A stretch of DNA of 64,000 nt from CAIMUS01 sp963708455 (GTDB taxonomy: Bacteria > Pseudomonadota > Gammaproteobacteria > Competibacterales > Competibacteraceae): positions 186,001 to 250,000 of the forward strand of contig CAVPSQ010000003.1 in assembly GCA_963708455.1 (NCBI GenBank), in the 5' to 3' direction. The notes under the pieces were generated by a model, which saw only the letters and a program-made list of their open reading frames with translations, was not told where the DNA came from and searched no databases. The stretch's first letter is position 1. Every line of letters starts with the position of its first letter. This document shows, in pieces, positions 45,857-55,743 of the stretch. The translations under genes and the position numbers were made by a program.

Positions 45857-46042
45857 TCAGCTTAAAGGCATTTTGCCTGCACCTGCCTTGCCGGTGTCGC
45901 TCGAAGCCATGCAGGAAGCAATCCAGCAGCGGGCAGGCCGATGCAGGGTCTCGACATCCCTGCCGATGAAATGCTAGGGTTCGTTCCTCACCGCATCCTA
46001 TGCGCTGAACGCCAAGGTTGGAACCCAAGTAGCAATAGCGCG

Positions 46043-49000
46043 ATGATCAATCGCTGGCAAGCCATTGCACCATCCCAATTTCCCTGGGAGCAGGATGCGC
46101 TCGACTTTGTGCAGCGCGCCCTGCCCAATCGCGAACCGTTCCGCGCCTACAGCAATTTCGAGTTCGTCGCCGACGACGGCAGTATCAACGAGGTCGATCT
46201 GCTGGTCGTTTCCCGCTACACCCTCTATCTGGTCGAGATCAAGAGTCGCCCCGGCGCGGTGAGCGGCGATGCCCATACCTGGATCTGGCGCGACGGGAGT
46301 AGGGACTATTTCAATGACAACCCGCTGCTGCTGGCGCATCGCAAGGCGAAGAAGCTGGCGGCGCTGCTGCGCCGGCAGTTGACCCTGCAGAAACGCCGCA
46401 CGCCTTACATTCAGGCGCTGGTGTTTTTGTCGGATCCCGCCCAGCGCTGCACCCTCACCGGGCCGGCGCGCGAAAACGTCCATCTGCGGGCCGACATCGC
46501 CCGCAAACTGTTCGCTGAGACACCGCCGACCGCCGGGTCGCAACCCATCGAGCGCGAATTGGCGACGGCCGTCCATAAGGCGCTGGAGATAATCGGGATT
46601 CGGCCGCCGCAGCGGAGCCGGCGCGTAGGCGACTATCAGCTCGAGCGAGTGCTGGCCGAAACCGATTTTCATCAGGACTGGCTGGCCCGACACGTGTCGC
46701 TGCCCGAGGTGAAGCGGCGGGTCCGCCTGTACCCGGTGAAACGGACCCTGAGCGCCAGGCAACGGGACCTGCTGGTGGATGCCGCCCGGCGCGAGTTTCA
46801 ACTGTTGGAAGGCATCCGCCATCCGGCCATCTTGCGCGCCGCCGATTTTATCGACAGCGAACAGGGGCCGGCGCTGCTGTTCGACTATGACGACGGGTTG
46901 CAGCGACTCGATCATTTTATCCGCGCCCAAGGCGAACAGATGGATCTATGGCAGCGCCTGCAACTGGTCCGCGCCATCGCCGAGGCGCTGGACGCCGCCC
47001 ATCGGCAACGGCTGTACCATCGGGGACTGGCGCCGCAAACCATCCTGGTGCGGACACCGGCTCTGACTGCGTTCGAGGTCACGCTGTTCGACTGGCAGCT
47101 CGCCACGCGGCGCTTGCCGGAGGCGGAAGGCGAGACCAGCGGCACGCTGCATGTCGAGATGCTATCCGAGCGGAGTGCGCAGGAAATCTACCTGGCGCCC
47201 GAGGCGCGCACCGCCCCCAGGCCCTCCGCTATCAAACTCGATCTATTTGCGCTGGGCGCCGTCGCTTATTTCGTGCTTGCCGGCGAGCCACCCGCCGTCA
47301 GCGTGGATGAGCTGGTCGCCCAGTGCGATCGCGGGCCGGGCCTGACCCTGTCTGCCGTGGTCAACGGTTGTCCGGCCGAGATCGAAGAACTGATTCAGTT
47401 CGCGACCTGGCCGGCGCCGGAGATCGGTTCAACTCCACCGGTGAATTTCTGGCGGCGCTCGATAAGGCGGAAGCAGCGCTGGAGGAGGCGCTGACCGCGC
47501 CGCCGGCGCCGTTATCATCTCCACTGGAGGCGAACGCCGGCGCCGAACTGAACGGCTTCGAGGTAATTCGCCGCCTGGGCAAGGGTGGCGTCAGTCTGGC
47601 GCTGGAAGTGCAGCGCAAGCAGGCCGGCCAGCCGCGCCAGGGCGTGCTGAAGATTGCGCTGGAGCCGGAATACAACGAGCGGCTACGGCAGGAGGCCGCA
47701 ACCCTGCTGCAATTACAGCCGCATCAGCATATCGTGCAGTATTACGAGCAGTTCGAGTTAGGGGGACTGATGGCGCTGCTGCTGTCGTCCGCCGGCGAGG
47801 AAACCCTGGGCGACCGGCTGCGACAGGAAGGCCGGCTGGGTCTGGATCTGCTGCAACGCTTCGGCGAGGAACTGCTCGGCGTCATGGAGTATCTGGAGCG
47901 CGAAGGCGTGCTGCATCGCGACATCAAGCCGGACAACATCGGCATCCGTCCGGGCGCGGGCAAGCGCTTGACGCTGACCTTGTTCGATTTTTCCCTGGCC
48001 GGCGTGCCCGCCAGCGATTTGCATGCCGGCACTCAGGCGTATATCGATCCGTTGCTGCGCAAGCGCGGCCTTTGGGACGGTTACGCGGAGCGTTATGCCT
48101 GCGCCCTGACGCTGCATGAAATGGCGACGGGCACGCTGCCGCAATGGGGCGACGGCAGCGCCGATCCGGCGACGCTGACCACGGAAGTGACCCTCGACCC
48201 CGAGCGCTTCGACGCCGCCATCCGGCAACAAGCGCTGGCTTTTTTCAGCAAGGCGCTGGCGCGGGATCACCGCCGGCGCTTCGATAACGCCGAGCAGATG
48301 CTGCGCGCCTGGCGGCAGGTATTCGAGCACGCCAACCGCCCGGTGACCACCGCCCATACCACCCCGCCGCCGCCGCTTCAGCTCGTCCTTGGCGAACCGG
48401 CCGGCGAGGTTCGAGCCGCCATCGCGCCGGATACGCCTATCGAATCGCTGGCGCTCGATCCACGCCAACTCGATCTGCTGGAGCGGATTGGCCGCGATGA
48501 ACTGGTGACCGCGGGCGATCTGGCGGAGTTGCCCAGAAACCGCTTGTATCGGCATCGTGGCATTGCGCTCGCCGTGGCGCGGGAACTGCACCAGTTCGCC
48601 GACCGGCTGCGCCAGCAGTTCAGCGGCGGCGCGGCCAGGGAAGAGCTGCCGGTCGATGCGACTGTTTTCCGGCTTTCCGTCGATGCGGCCGCCGCCTTGC
48701 TCGTTCCCAAAAAGGGAGACCCGGCGCTGCTTCAGGCCTGGGAACGCTGGTTGGGACTGGCCGGCGACGCCGAGAACGCCGCGCTGGCCGCAGAATCGCT
48801 TCAGGTCATGGTGGAGCGGCTCTCGCGCCAGTCGGAGATAACTCACTTGCGGGACGAGGTGGCGCTGGTGCTGGCGGACCTGGCCGGCATCGCCACGGTG
48901 ACCGAACTCGCCACGGCGCTCCTCGGCCGGCGCGGCAGCGTGAAGGAAGGCTCGGCGCGGCAGGACGAAGCCCTGGCGCTGACCCGAGCGCTGATCGCCG

Positions 49001-50190
49001 TCGAGCGCAGTAAACAATCCGCCCGCTGGCACGTGGTGGGGCGGGATCAACGCCGGCGACCGGAGATCGAACCGCCGCGCAGTGACGATTTGCTCGTCAT
49101 CGTCGCGGCTGGCGGGTCCTCTGCGTCCGAGAAGCGGGCCAGCTATGCGCTGCTGCTGGGCGAGGCGGCCGATCGGTTGGCGCAGCAGGACCCGCTGCCG
49201 TCGCCGCAACAGGTAGCGGAAACGCTGCTGCGGATTCCGCCTCCGCGCGGTGACGCCGGGTTGAGCGTCGAGCGCATGATCCGCCTGGCTGCCGCCTGCG
49301 CCCACAGCGCGGCTTTATCTTCCCGTCTGGAGTTTTACCCGATGCAGTTGCCGGCGGCCCGCGCGGTCAAGCTGGCCGCCAGCTCGCTGCTGGGGTTGCG
49401 GCAGTTCGATCTGGAAACCATCCGGCGGCGGATTTTTGCCCGCTATCCGCAAGCCGCGCCGCTGCCGGCCCCGACCGAGTTGGAGCGGCTGTTGCAGGAC
49501 GCCGGGCTGGAGGTGAAGTGGGATGATGTCAAGCGGGCGTTCATCGCGCATTTTCCGGCGGAGACGCTGTCGGGCGCCACCCAGACGACCCGGTTTTCGT
49601 CCCAGCAGCGCGTAACGACCGCGCCGGCGGTGCAGGCGGCGCAGCAGATCGACGAGCGGATCCGGCAGGCGCTGACCAGCGGCAAGCTGCTGACCCTGTC
49701 GGTGGAGCCGAAATTTTTATCCAGCGCTCAGCGCGAGTTGGCGCAGCGGTTTGGCTTGCAGGTGATCGATCTGGATGAGGTGGTGCTGCAACGGCTCGAA
49801 CAGCAGGCGCAGGCCTGGGAGATCGATTGGCAGGTGCTGCTGGCGGCAGACGCGGCCCCGGCGGGTTCGGTCGATGCGCAGCATTTCGCCACGGTGCTGA
49901 ACGAAGTCTGGCCCAACGTGGAGGCCGATTTGCTTCAAGGGGACCGGCCGGGGTTGCTGGTGAACGTGGGTCTGGCGGCGCGCTGGAAGCGGATGGCGTT
50001 ATTTGCCAAGCTGGCCGAGGCCTGCATGTTCGGCCAGCGCGCGCCGTTGATTGCGCTGATCGCCAGCCCGATGACGCCGGACAACCGGCCGGTGCTGGAT
50101 GGCGAGGCGGTGCCGGTCACGATCAACACCACCGATTACGGCCGCATTCCCCGCGCCTGGCTGGAGAATGCTCCGCCGCGCCTCTGCTAG
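46043..50190 (+). CDS. pglW: BREX type 2 kinase PglW, frameshifted between its kinase domains
   Basis: About 1382 residues if one missing base is restored near 47420-47424 (GCCGGAGATCG should read GAGGATCGG). An N-terminal NERD-type nuclease-related domain (about 20-130; VDLLVV and LYLVEIKS) is followed by a degenerate kinase domain in which HRD-K-N is replaced by HRGLAP and DFG by FDW. A second kinase domain with intact HRDIKPDN and LFDFSLAG follows, then a long helical C-terminal region. This NERD-kinase layout is that of PglW, the serine/threonine kinase of the Pgl/BREX-2 phage defence system. The first frame runs to 47494, the second to 50190. The brnA antitoxin gene converges 38 bases after the stop. 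Confidence 0.9.
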
Positions 50191-50228
50191 GCAAGCCAGT
50201 CGAGCGGTACTCGGTTCGTTGGCATGGT

Positions 50229-50543
50229 TCAAGACTTATGTAACTCCTTGACCATCGCTTCGCGTAAGATCGCATTGATGCGCGTCTGGTAACCCTTGCC
50301 CTTGGACTTGAGCCATAGCACCACGTCGGTATCCAGACGAACCGTAACCGATGATTTGCTGGGCCGGTAGAACGGGTTGGGTACCGCATCCTTCCAGAAT
50401 TCATCCGTCAGCGGCGGAATATCGCTATAGTCGATGTCGCTGTCTGGCATGCCCTCGAGTGCTTCAAGCTCGGCATTCTGCTGCTGGGTCAGCGGTGGCA
50501 AACGATCAAGATCAAGCTCGTATTTAACGGGTTTCCTGCTCAT
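50229..50543 (-). CDS. brnA: BrnA-type antitoxin
   Basis: 104 residues, ending in a ribbon-helix-helix DNA-binding segment (SSVTVRLDTDVVLWLKSKGKGYQTRINAILREAM) after an acidic N-terminal half, the layout of BrnA. It overlaps the end of the brnT toxin gene by 4 bases (stop/start coupling) and is second in the operon, the order normal for BrnTA. It would neutralise the toxin and repress the operon. Transcription is opposite to the surrounding pgl genes and converges on pglW. Confidence 0.92.
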   Translation of the reverse strand: MSRKPVKYELDLDRLPPLTQQQNAELEALEGMPDSDIDYSDIPPLTDEFWKDAVPNPFYRPSKSSVTVRLDTDVVLWLKSKGKGYQTRINAILREAMVKELHKS

Positions 50544-50821
50544 AACGTTTTCTTATCTTTCGGGTCGGCACGGCGTGCCGAGATGATGCGTAGGACTTCG
50601 GCACCGTCCTGGTCATCGTGCACAGTGTGGGCGACCAACAGTAGCCACTGGTTCTCGACCAAGCCCAAGGTTTGCCAGCGAAGTTCGCCTTTCTCGATCC
50701 GGTCTTGCACCGTCAACGCAAAGGGGTCGGCAAAGACGCGGGTGGCCGTCTCGAAGCTCACCCGACGCTTTTGAAAGTTGCTCTCAGCCTTCGCAGCATC
50801 CCAGTCGAATCTGATTTTCAT
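50540..50821 (-). CDS. brnT: BrnT-type ribonuclease toxin
   Basis: 93 residues with the BrnT pattern: the N-terminal IRFDWDAAKAESNFQKRRVSFETA (F-W-D-x-K-x-x-x-N-x-x-K-H/R), then the central RWQTLGLVENQWLLLVAHTV and the C-terminal RIISARRADPKDK. BrnT is a RelE-fold RNase toxin inhibited by BrnA. The start is 55 bases from the divergent pglX start, so the two promoters share a very short region. Confidence 0.92.
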   Translation of the reverse strand: MKIRFDWDAAKAESNFQKRRVSFETATRVFADPFALTVQDRIEKGELRWQTLGLVENQWLLLVAHTVHDDQDGAEVLRIISARRADPKDKKTL

Positions 50822-50876
50822 ACGCTAATGTTACTATAAACAGGCAGCACTTAAGTTTTTTAAGGAATATCCCGCC

Positions 50877-53800
50877 ATGATCGAACGCGGCAAACTATTG
50901 GCTGGTCTCAAGCCGCTGGTGCGGAATCTGGAAGCGGATTTGCGCGCCCGCTGCGACAGTGACGCGGCTTACCGGCAGCGTCTTACAACCGACTGGCAAG
51001 CGGCGCGGGAAGCCGGTAGAACGGCCGAGGCGCTGGAAACCTGGGCCGAAGGTCAATTCACCCAGTCGGCGGTCGCCTGGATCCTGGCCTGCGTATTCGT
51101 CCGTTTCTGCGAGGATAACGCTCTGCTCGAGGCGCCGCTGCTGGCGGGCGCGGACAGGCGGGGACAGTCGGCGGTGGCGCGACAGGAGGCGTTTTACCTT
51201 AAGCAGCCACTGGCCTCCGATAACGATTATCTGCGCGATGTGTTTGCGGCGGCGGCGCGATTGCCGGGGCTGGCCGATGTGTTCAAAGTCCAACGGGCCT
51301 TGCTGGAAGCCCCGGTGTCGGCGGACATGGCCAAGCAACTGGTGCGCTTCTTTCGGGCGACCGACGCCGATAGCGGCGCTTTGCTTCATGACTTTGCGGA
51401 TACGGAGTGGGCTACGCGCTTTCTCGGCGATCTGTATCAGGATCTGTCCGAGGCGGCGCGCGAACGCTATGCCCTGCTGCAAACGCCGGAGTTCATCGAG
51501 TCGTTTATCCTGGAGCGGACGCTGACCCCGGCGCTCGATAGTTATACGTTGGAGGAGGTGAATGTCATCGATCCGACCTGCGGTTCCGGGCATTTTCTCT
51601 TGGGCGCGTTCGAGCGATTGGCGCCGCGCTGGCTGCGGCATCGGCCCGACAACGCCAACCTGGCCTTGCAGGAGGCGCTCGACCGTATCGCCGGCATCGA
51701 TCTCAACCCGTTCGCCGTCGCGATTGCCCGTTTTCGCCTGTTGATCGCCGTGCTCAAGTTGGCCGAGGTCGATAAGCTGCGGCTGGCGCCGGATTTCCAT
51801 CTGTCTATCGAAACAGGCGACAGCTTGCTGCATGGCTTCGATCAGCGTGATTACAGCCGCGCTCAGGCGGCCTTGGCGCTGGATTCTCCGCAGGAAAATC
51901 TGAATGCGGCGGATCATCTTTATCGGCATGCGTTTGCGGCGGAAGACCTGGAGGCGACTAATGCGATTCTGGCGCGCAAGTATGCCGTCGTGGTGGGGAA
52001 TCCGCCTTACATTACCGTTAAGGATCGCGCTGTTTCGGGGCTTTATCGGGAACGTTATGAAAGTTGCCATCGCAAATTATGCGCTGGTTTCACCCTTCTG
52101 CGAACGTTTCTGGGCTTTGGCGAAACCTCTCGATAATACCCAGCGGGCTGGCTTTATTGGTTTGATCGTTGCCAATTCGTTTATGAAGCGGGAATTTGGA
52201 AAGAAGTTAGTTGAAGATTTTTTTCCGAAGAGTCGATTTAACAACGATTGTCGATACATCCGGCGCCTACATTCCGGGTCATGGCACGCCCACAGTGATT
52301 TTATTTGGCCGGGCAACGCTCGCCGGCTAATGTCGAGCCAAGTCCGGGCGGTGATGGGAATTAAAGGCGAGCCGTCGACGCCTAGATGATCCAGCACAAG
52401 GCATTGTCTGGCAGGCAATTTTGAACCAGATCGACCAAAGGGATTCGGAGTCGGAGTGGGTAAGTGTCACCGACATGGCGCGGACGACACTGGCCAAACA
52501 TCCTTGGAGTATTGGTGGTGGTGGAGCGACTGAATTGAAAGAATTAATAGAAAACTCTGCTCAGAAGCTAAGCGAAATTAACAACTGAAATTGGCAGGAC
52601 TACGGTGGTCGGAGAGGATGATATTTGGATTGAACCGATAGATTTTTTTCGGCGATTACAATAGAGCATCTTTTATTCCTCTTGTAGATTGGGGAGAACG
52701 TTCGAGATTGGTCATTTAAACGCTACGCCAGCGGTATTATATCCGTATGAATGCAATAGATGGAGCGCCACTAACATTAATATTATCGGTAACGCATTTT
52801 CCGCTATCTCTTGGTCCATTTCGAACGCTTGTTAGAAATGCGAACAATGTTTTGGAAAAAGTATGAGCGATGCAGGAAAATATTGGTACGAGCACCTGGA
52901 GCGATATACTGTCATAACTGCACCCACCTCGCTCAATTACATTGCGCTGATGTAGCGACCCACAACCATTTCGTCCTCGACCGTGGCGGCAAAGTATTTA
53001 AACAGAACTGCGCCAGTTATCAAGCTACCTGCCAATGCAACCGAAGACGACCACTTCGGCTTACTTGGCTTGCTGAATTCATCGACTGCTTGCTTTTGGT
53101 TAAAGCAAGTTTGCTTTCCAAAAGGGGAGATCATGGAAATGAAGGCGCCCGAGTGAGAAGATCGCTTTGGACGAGCGATTTGCCTTCAATGGCGCTAACG
53201 TCGGCCAGTTCCCAGTAGTCGCTCAACGTCCCACCGCCCTGGCAAAACGACTCGACCAACTGGCCACCGAGCGCGCCTCCTGGCTGCCATCGGCGCTGTT
53301 AAGCCGAACCGTACCCACCCGCGCCGAACTCGATCAAGCCCGCAGCAAGGTGGAATCCCTCCGCGCCCAGATGATCGCCTGGCAGGAAGAACTCGACTGG
53401 CAGGTCTATCAATACTATGGCGTACTGGACGAGGCTATCTGCTACGACGGCGAGCCGCCGGAAGTGCGATTCGGCGAACGCGCTTTTGAAATCGTGCTGG
53501 CGCAGGATTGCGCGGCGGGCAAGACCACGACCACCTGGTTCGAGCGCCACAACGCCCAGCCAGTAACCACGATTCCCGCCCATTGGCCGGCTGACTACCG
53601 CGAACTGATCGAAAAACGCATGGCCGCCATCCGCCGCTCGCGTGATCTCGCGCTGATCGAACGGCCGGAATGCAAGCGCCGTTGGGCCGGTCCCGCCTGG
53701 GAAAGCCTGGAAAGAGCCGCGCTCGAAAACTGGCTGCTCGACCGGCTGGAGGCGGAAGACCTCTGGCCGCGCGACCCGCATCCCGCGCCCAGGCTGCAAT

Positions 53801-54552
53801 CGGTGCGGGAACTGGTGGATGCGCTCGCCGGCGACGAAGATTTCCGCCGCGCCCTCGATCTGTACGCCGGCAGCGGCAGCGCCGCCCATGCGACGGTCGT
53901 CGCCCTCGTTCAGCAGGCTTCCGTACCCTATCTGGATGCGCTGCGCTACAGCGACAGCGGACTGCGCAAACGCGCCATCTGGCAACACACCTGGGAACTG
54001 CAACGGCGCGAGGACGCCATCGACGCCGAGGTCGCCCGGCAATGGGCCGGCGAGAGTCCGGAGCGCATTGCGGACGAACAGAAACGTCGTAAAGCGGCGG
54101 ACGTGGGCGTCATTCCGGCGCCGCCCAAATACCGGCAGGAAGACTTCCGCGACGGCGTCTACTGGAAATTGCGCGGCGCGCTGGACGTGCCCAAGGAGCG
54201 CTTTGTCAGCTTCCCAGGACTGGAGCGCGCCAGCGACATCATGAGTCCGATGCTGCTGTGGGCCGGCTACGACGCCAAGGCGCGCGCGTTGGCGCTCATG
54301 GGCTACCTCTACGACCTGCAACGGCGCGAAGGCATGGACGCCGCCCGGCTCGCCCCGGTCCTGGCGGGACTGGACCAACTGCTGCCCTGGGTCCACCAAT
54401 GGCATGCCGCGATCGACGACGATCTCGGCATGACCACTGGTGACTACCTGCAAGGTCTGCTCGAGGCGCAGTTGGCCCAGCACGGGCTGACTCTGGCGGA
54501 GGTGCGCGCCTGGCAACCGCCCGCCCCGATGCGCCGCCGGCGCAGAGGCTAA
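50877..54552 (+). pseudogene. pglX: BREX type 2 adenine methyltransferase PglX, with many frameshifts in its middle
   Basis: An intact 5' frame (50877-52136) encodes 419 residues with the SAM motif DPTCGSGHF (232-240) and catalytic NPPY (375-378). An intact 3' frame (53167-54552) encodes the PglX C-terminal region from DERFAFNGANVGQFPV. The 1.1 kb between holds the expected PglX sequence (GTPTVILFGR, VRAVMGIKGEPSTP, HPWSIGGGGA, DVATHNHFVLDRGGKVFKQ, LLNSSTACFWLKQV) but spread over all three frames, with about a dozen frame changes. Joined length is about 1220 residues, normal for the family. PglX methylates host DNA in BREX-2. A ribosome site AAGGA lies before ATG 50877. As read it makes no full enzyme; errors or real decay are both possible. 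Confidence 0.88.
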
Positions 54553-54618
54553 ACCACATCCATTTTGAGATATGGAGTTTGTTGGAAGCAACCGATTTTT
54601 ACGCTGTAGGAGCAGGTG

Positions 54619-54679
54619 CCCTGGGAGCGCCGCACCCCAGTGCGGCTCAAATGCCGCACTGGGGTGCGGCGCCCCAGGG
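54619..54679. repeat. GC-rich palindromic element
   Basis: CCCTGGGAGCGCCGCACCCC and following bases (54619-54646) pair with 54653-54679 almost perfectly, with a 6-base loop. It resembles a REP-type extragenic palindrome. It directly abuts the truncated DUF5615-like toxin start (54729 leftwards), whose reading is lost within 20 codons of the element. Confidence 0.8.
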
Positions 54680-54682
54680 ATA

Positions 54683-54729
54683 TCGCCGGCAACCAACGGT
54701 GATAAAGCGTTGTCGATAAGAAATTTCAT
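54683..54729 (-). pseudogene. truncated start of a DUF5615 PIN-like toxin
   Basis: ATG 54729 overlaps the stop of the DUF433 antitoxin (ATGA). Its first residues, MKFLIDNALSPLVA, are those of DUF5615 (PIN-like) toxins, but the homology ends after about 15 codons where the palindromic element begins. The toxin is therefore lost. Confidence 0.65.
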
Positions 54730-54957
54730 GCAGCTTTGATCAAGGGTAATTCCCGCTCCCGAACCGCTTCAGCCGCATAACGGAGCGCCTCGCTGATATC
54801 TTCATTTTTCGAGGTCAGGATAAGCCGAGAGAATTTCTGTCTCGCTCATGCCGTCAGCGAGCATACCGACAACCGTAGCGACCGGAATGCGCAGGCCACG
54901 CAGGCAAGGCATACCGTTCATCTGCTTGGGATCGATCGTAATTCGATTGAAGTTCAT
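54726..54957 (-). pseudogene. DUF433 antitoxin, one frameshift
   Basis: From ATG 54957 the minus strand reads MNFNRITIDPKQMNGMPCLRG with VATVVGMLADGMSETEIL and AYPDLE, the DUF433 antitoxin pattern, then hits TGA. An extra A in a run of five brings the frame out; one frame later it continues ENEDISEALRYAAEAVRERE and LPLIKAA to a stop at 54726. Joined length is about 76 residues, normal for the family. It lies downstream of pglX, opposite in strand, and precedes the truncated toxin. Confidence 0.75.
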
Positions 54958-55068
54958 AAGACGTTCTCCTTGCATTCATTTTGTGCTAACCAACACAAAC
55001 CCCAACAATGGCGCCCTTAGCGGCGATTATCGGGAATGTCCTGTGCCCGACCTATCGGGCTGACGGGC

Positions 55069-55401
55069 TTAACTTAAGTGTAGTTCTTCCCGTAGGATAC
55101 GCCGTAGTAGGTCGGCAGTGAGCAGAGCATGATCATCACCCAAATAAGCTCTGAGCGCTTCGTTAATGAGGGTTTGGTAGCCGCATCCCTGTTTCTCGGC
55201 CCGATCGCGGAATATCGCCAGAATATCGTTATCCAGCATGATGGTGATGCGGGTTTTGCCTTTGCCTAACGCCGCTTGCGTTTCCGGGCGCAGTTCATTC
55301 AGAGGACGCAGGCTGTCCAGTTGTGCCTTGGAGAGCGAAGGAATATCGAATTCATCCGCCTTGATGTTTGGCGTACTCTCGCCAGTAGTGCCGTGCTTCA
55401 T
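55069..55401 (-). CDS. brnA: BrnA-type antitoxin, second copy
   Basis: 110 residues from ATG 55401, preferred over upstream in-frame starts that would lie deep inside the toxin gene. The N-terminal part is acidic (KADEFDIPSLSKAQLDSL). The C-terminal half has a ribbon-helix-helix core (TRITIMLDNDILAIFRDRAEKQ, then GYQTLINEALRAYL). It overlaps the upstream toxin gene by 50 bases. The copy is only loosely similar to the first BrnA at 50.2 kb, so it is an independent acquisition rather than a recent duplication. Confidence 0.85.
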   Translation of the reverse strand: MKHGTTGESTPNIKADEFDIPSLSKAQLDSLRPLNELRPETQAALGKGKTRITIMLDNDILAIFRDRAEKQGCGYQTLINEALRAYLGDDHALLTADLLRRILREELHLS

Positions 55402-55642
55402 GAGGTTCAGCCTTGCGTGCCGAGATAATATGGATATGATCCGGTTCCAGGAGATGCGCCACCACCAATACCGTGGCTCCACATCCCAGACCGATGCTGA
55501 TAAATCGCTGTTCACCATAGGTGGCTCGATCATCTTCCCGACTGATCACAAAGCCCTCGAAAATCAAGGCGGCATCCGCAAAAGATACCTTATGTTTTTT
55601 AAAGTTAGTTTTTGTTTTGATAGGGTCGAAAGAGATGCGCAT
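55352..55642 (-). CDS. brnT: BrnT-type ribonuclease toxin, second copy
   Basis: 96 residues with the BrnT signature: ISFDPIKTKTNFKKHKVSFADA at the start, GEQRFISIGLGCGATVLVVAH in the middle and HIISARKAEPHEARHY at the end. The catalytic His, Arg and Glu region of the family is retained, so it looks active. It is divergent from pglY with 101 bases between the starts. Its partner BrnA overlaps its 3' end. Confidence 0.88.
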   Translation of the reverse strand: MRISFDPIKTKTNFKKHKVSFADAALIFEGFVISREDDRATYGEQRFISIGLGCGATVLVVAHLLEPDHIHIISARKAEPHEARHYWREYAKHQGG

Positions 55643-55743
55643 GGCTTAGATTATACATATTTCATGCACGGGGCGCAGCGCCGTAGGGCAGGTTTGCTTC
55701 CTCCCGACTTTAAATATCAAAAGTATTCACCAGACAAGACGAT

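Noticed and set aside
45849..45977. 42-codon plus-strand frame with ALPVSLEAMQEAI
   Set aside because: It recalls the end of AbrB-type antitoxins but has no DNA-binding start and no toxin partner; too short to support.
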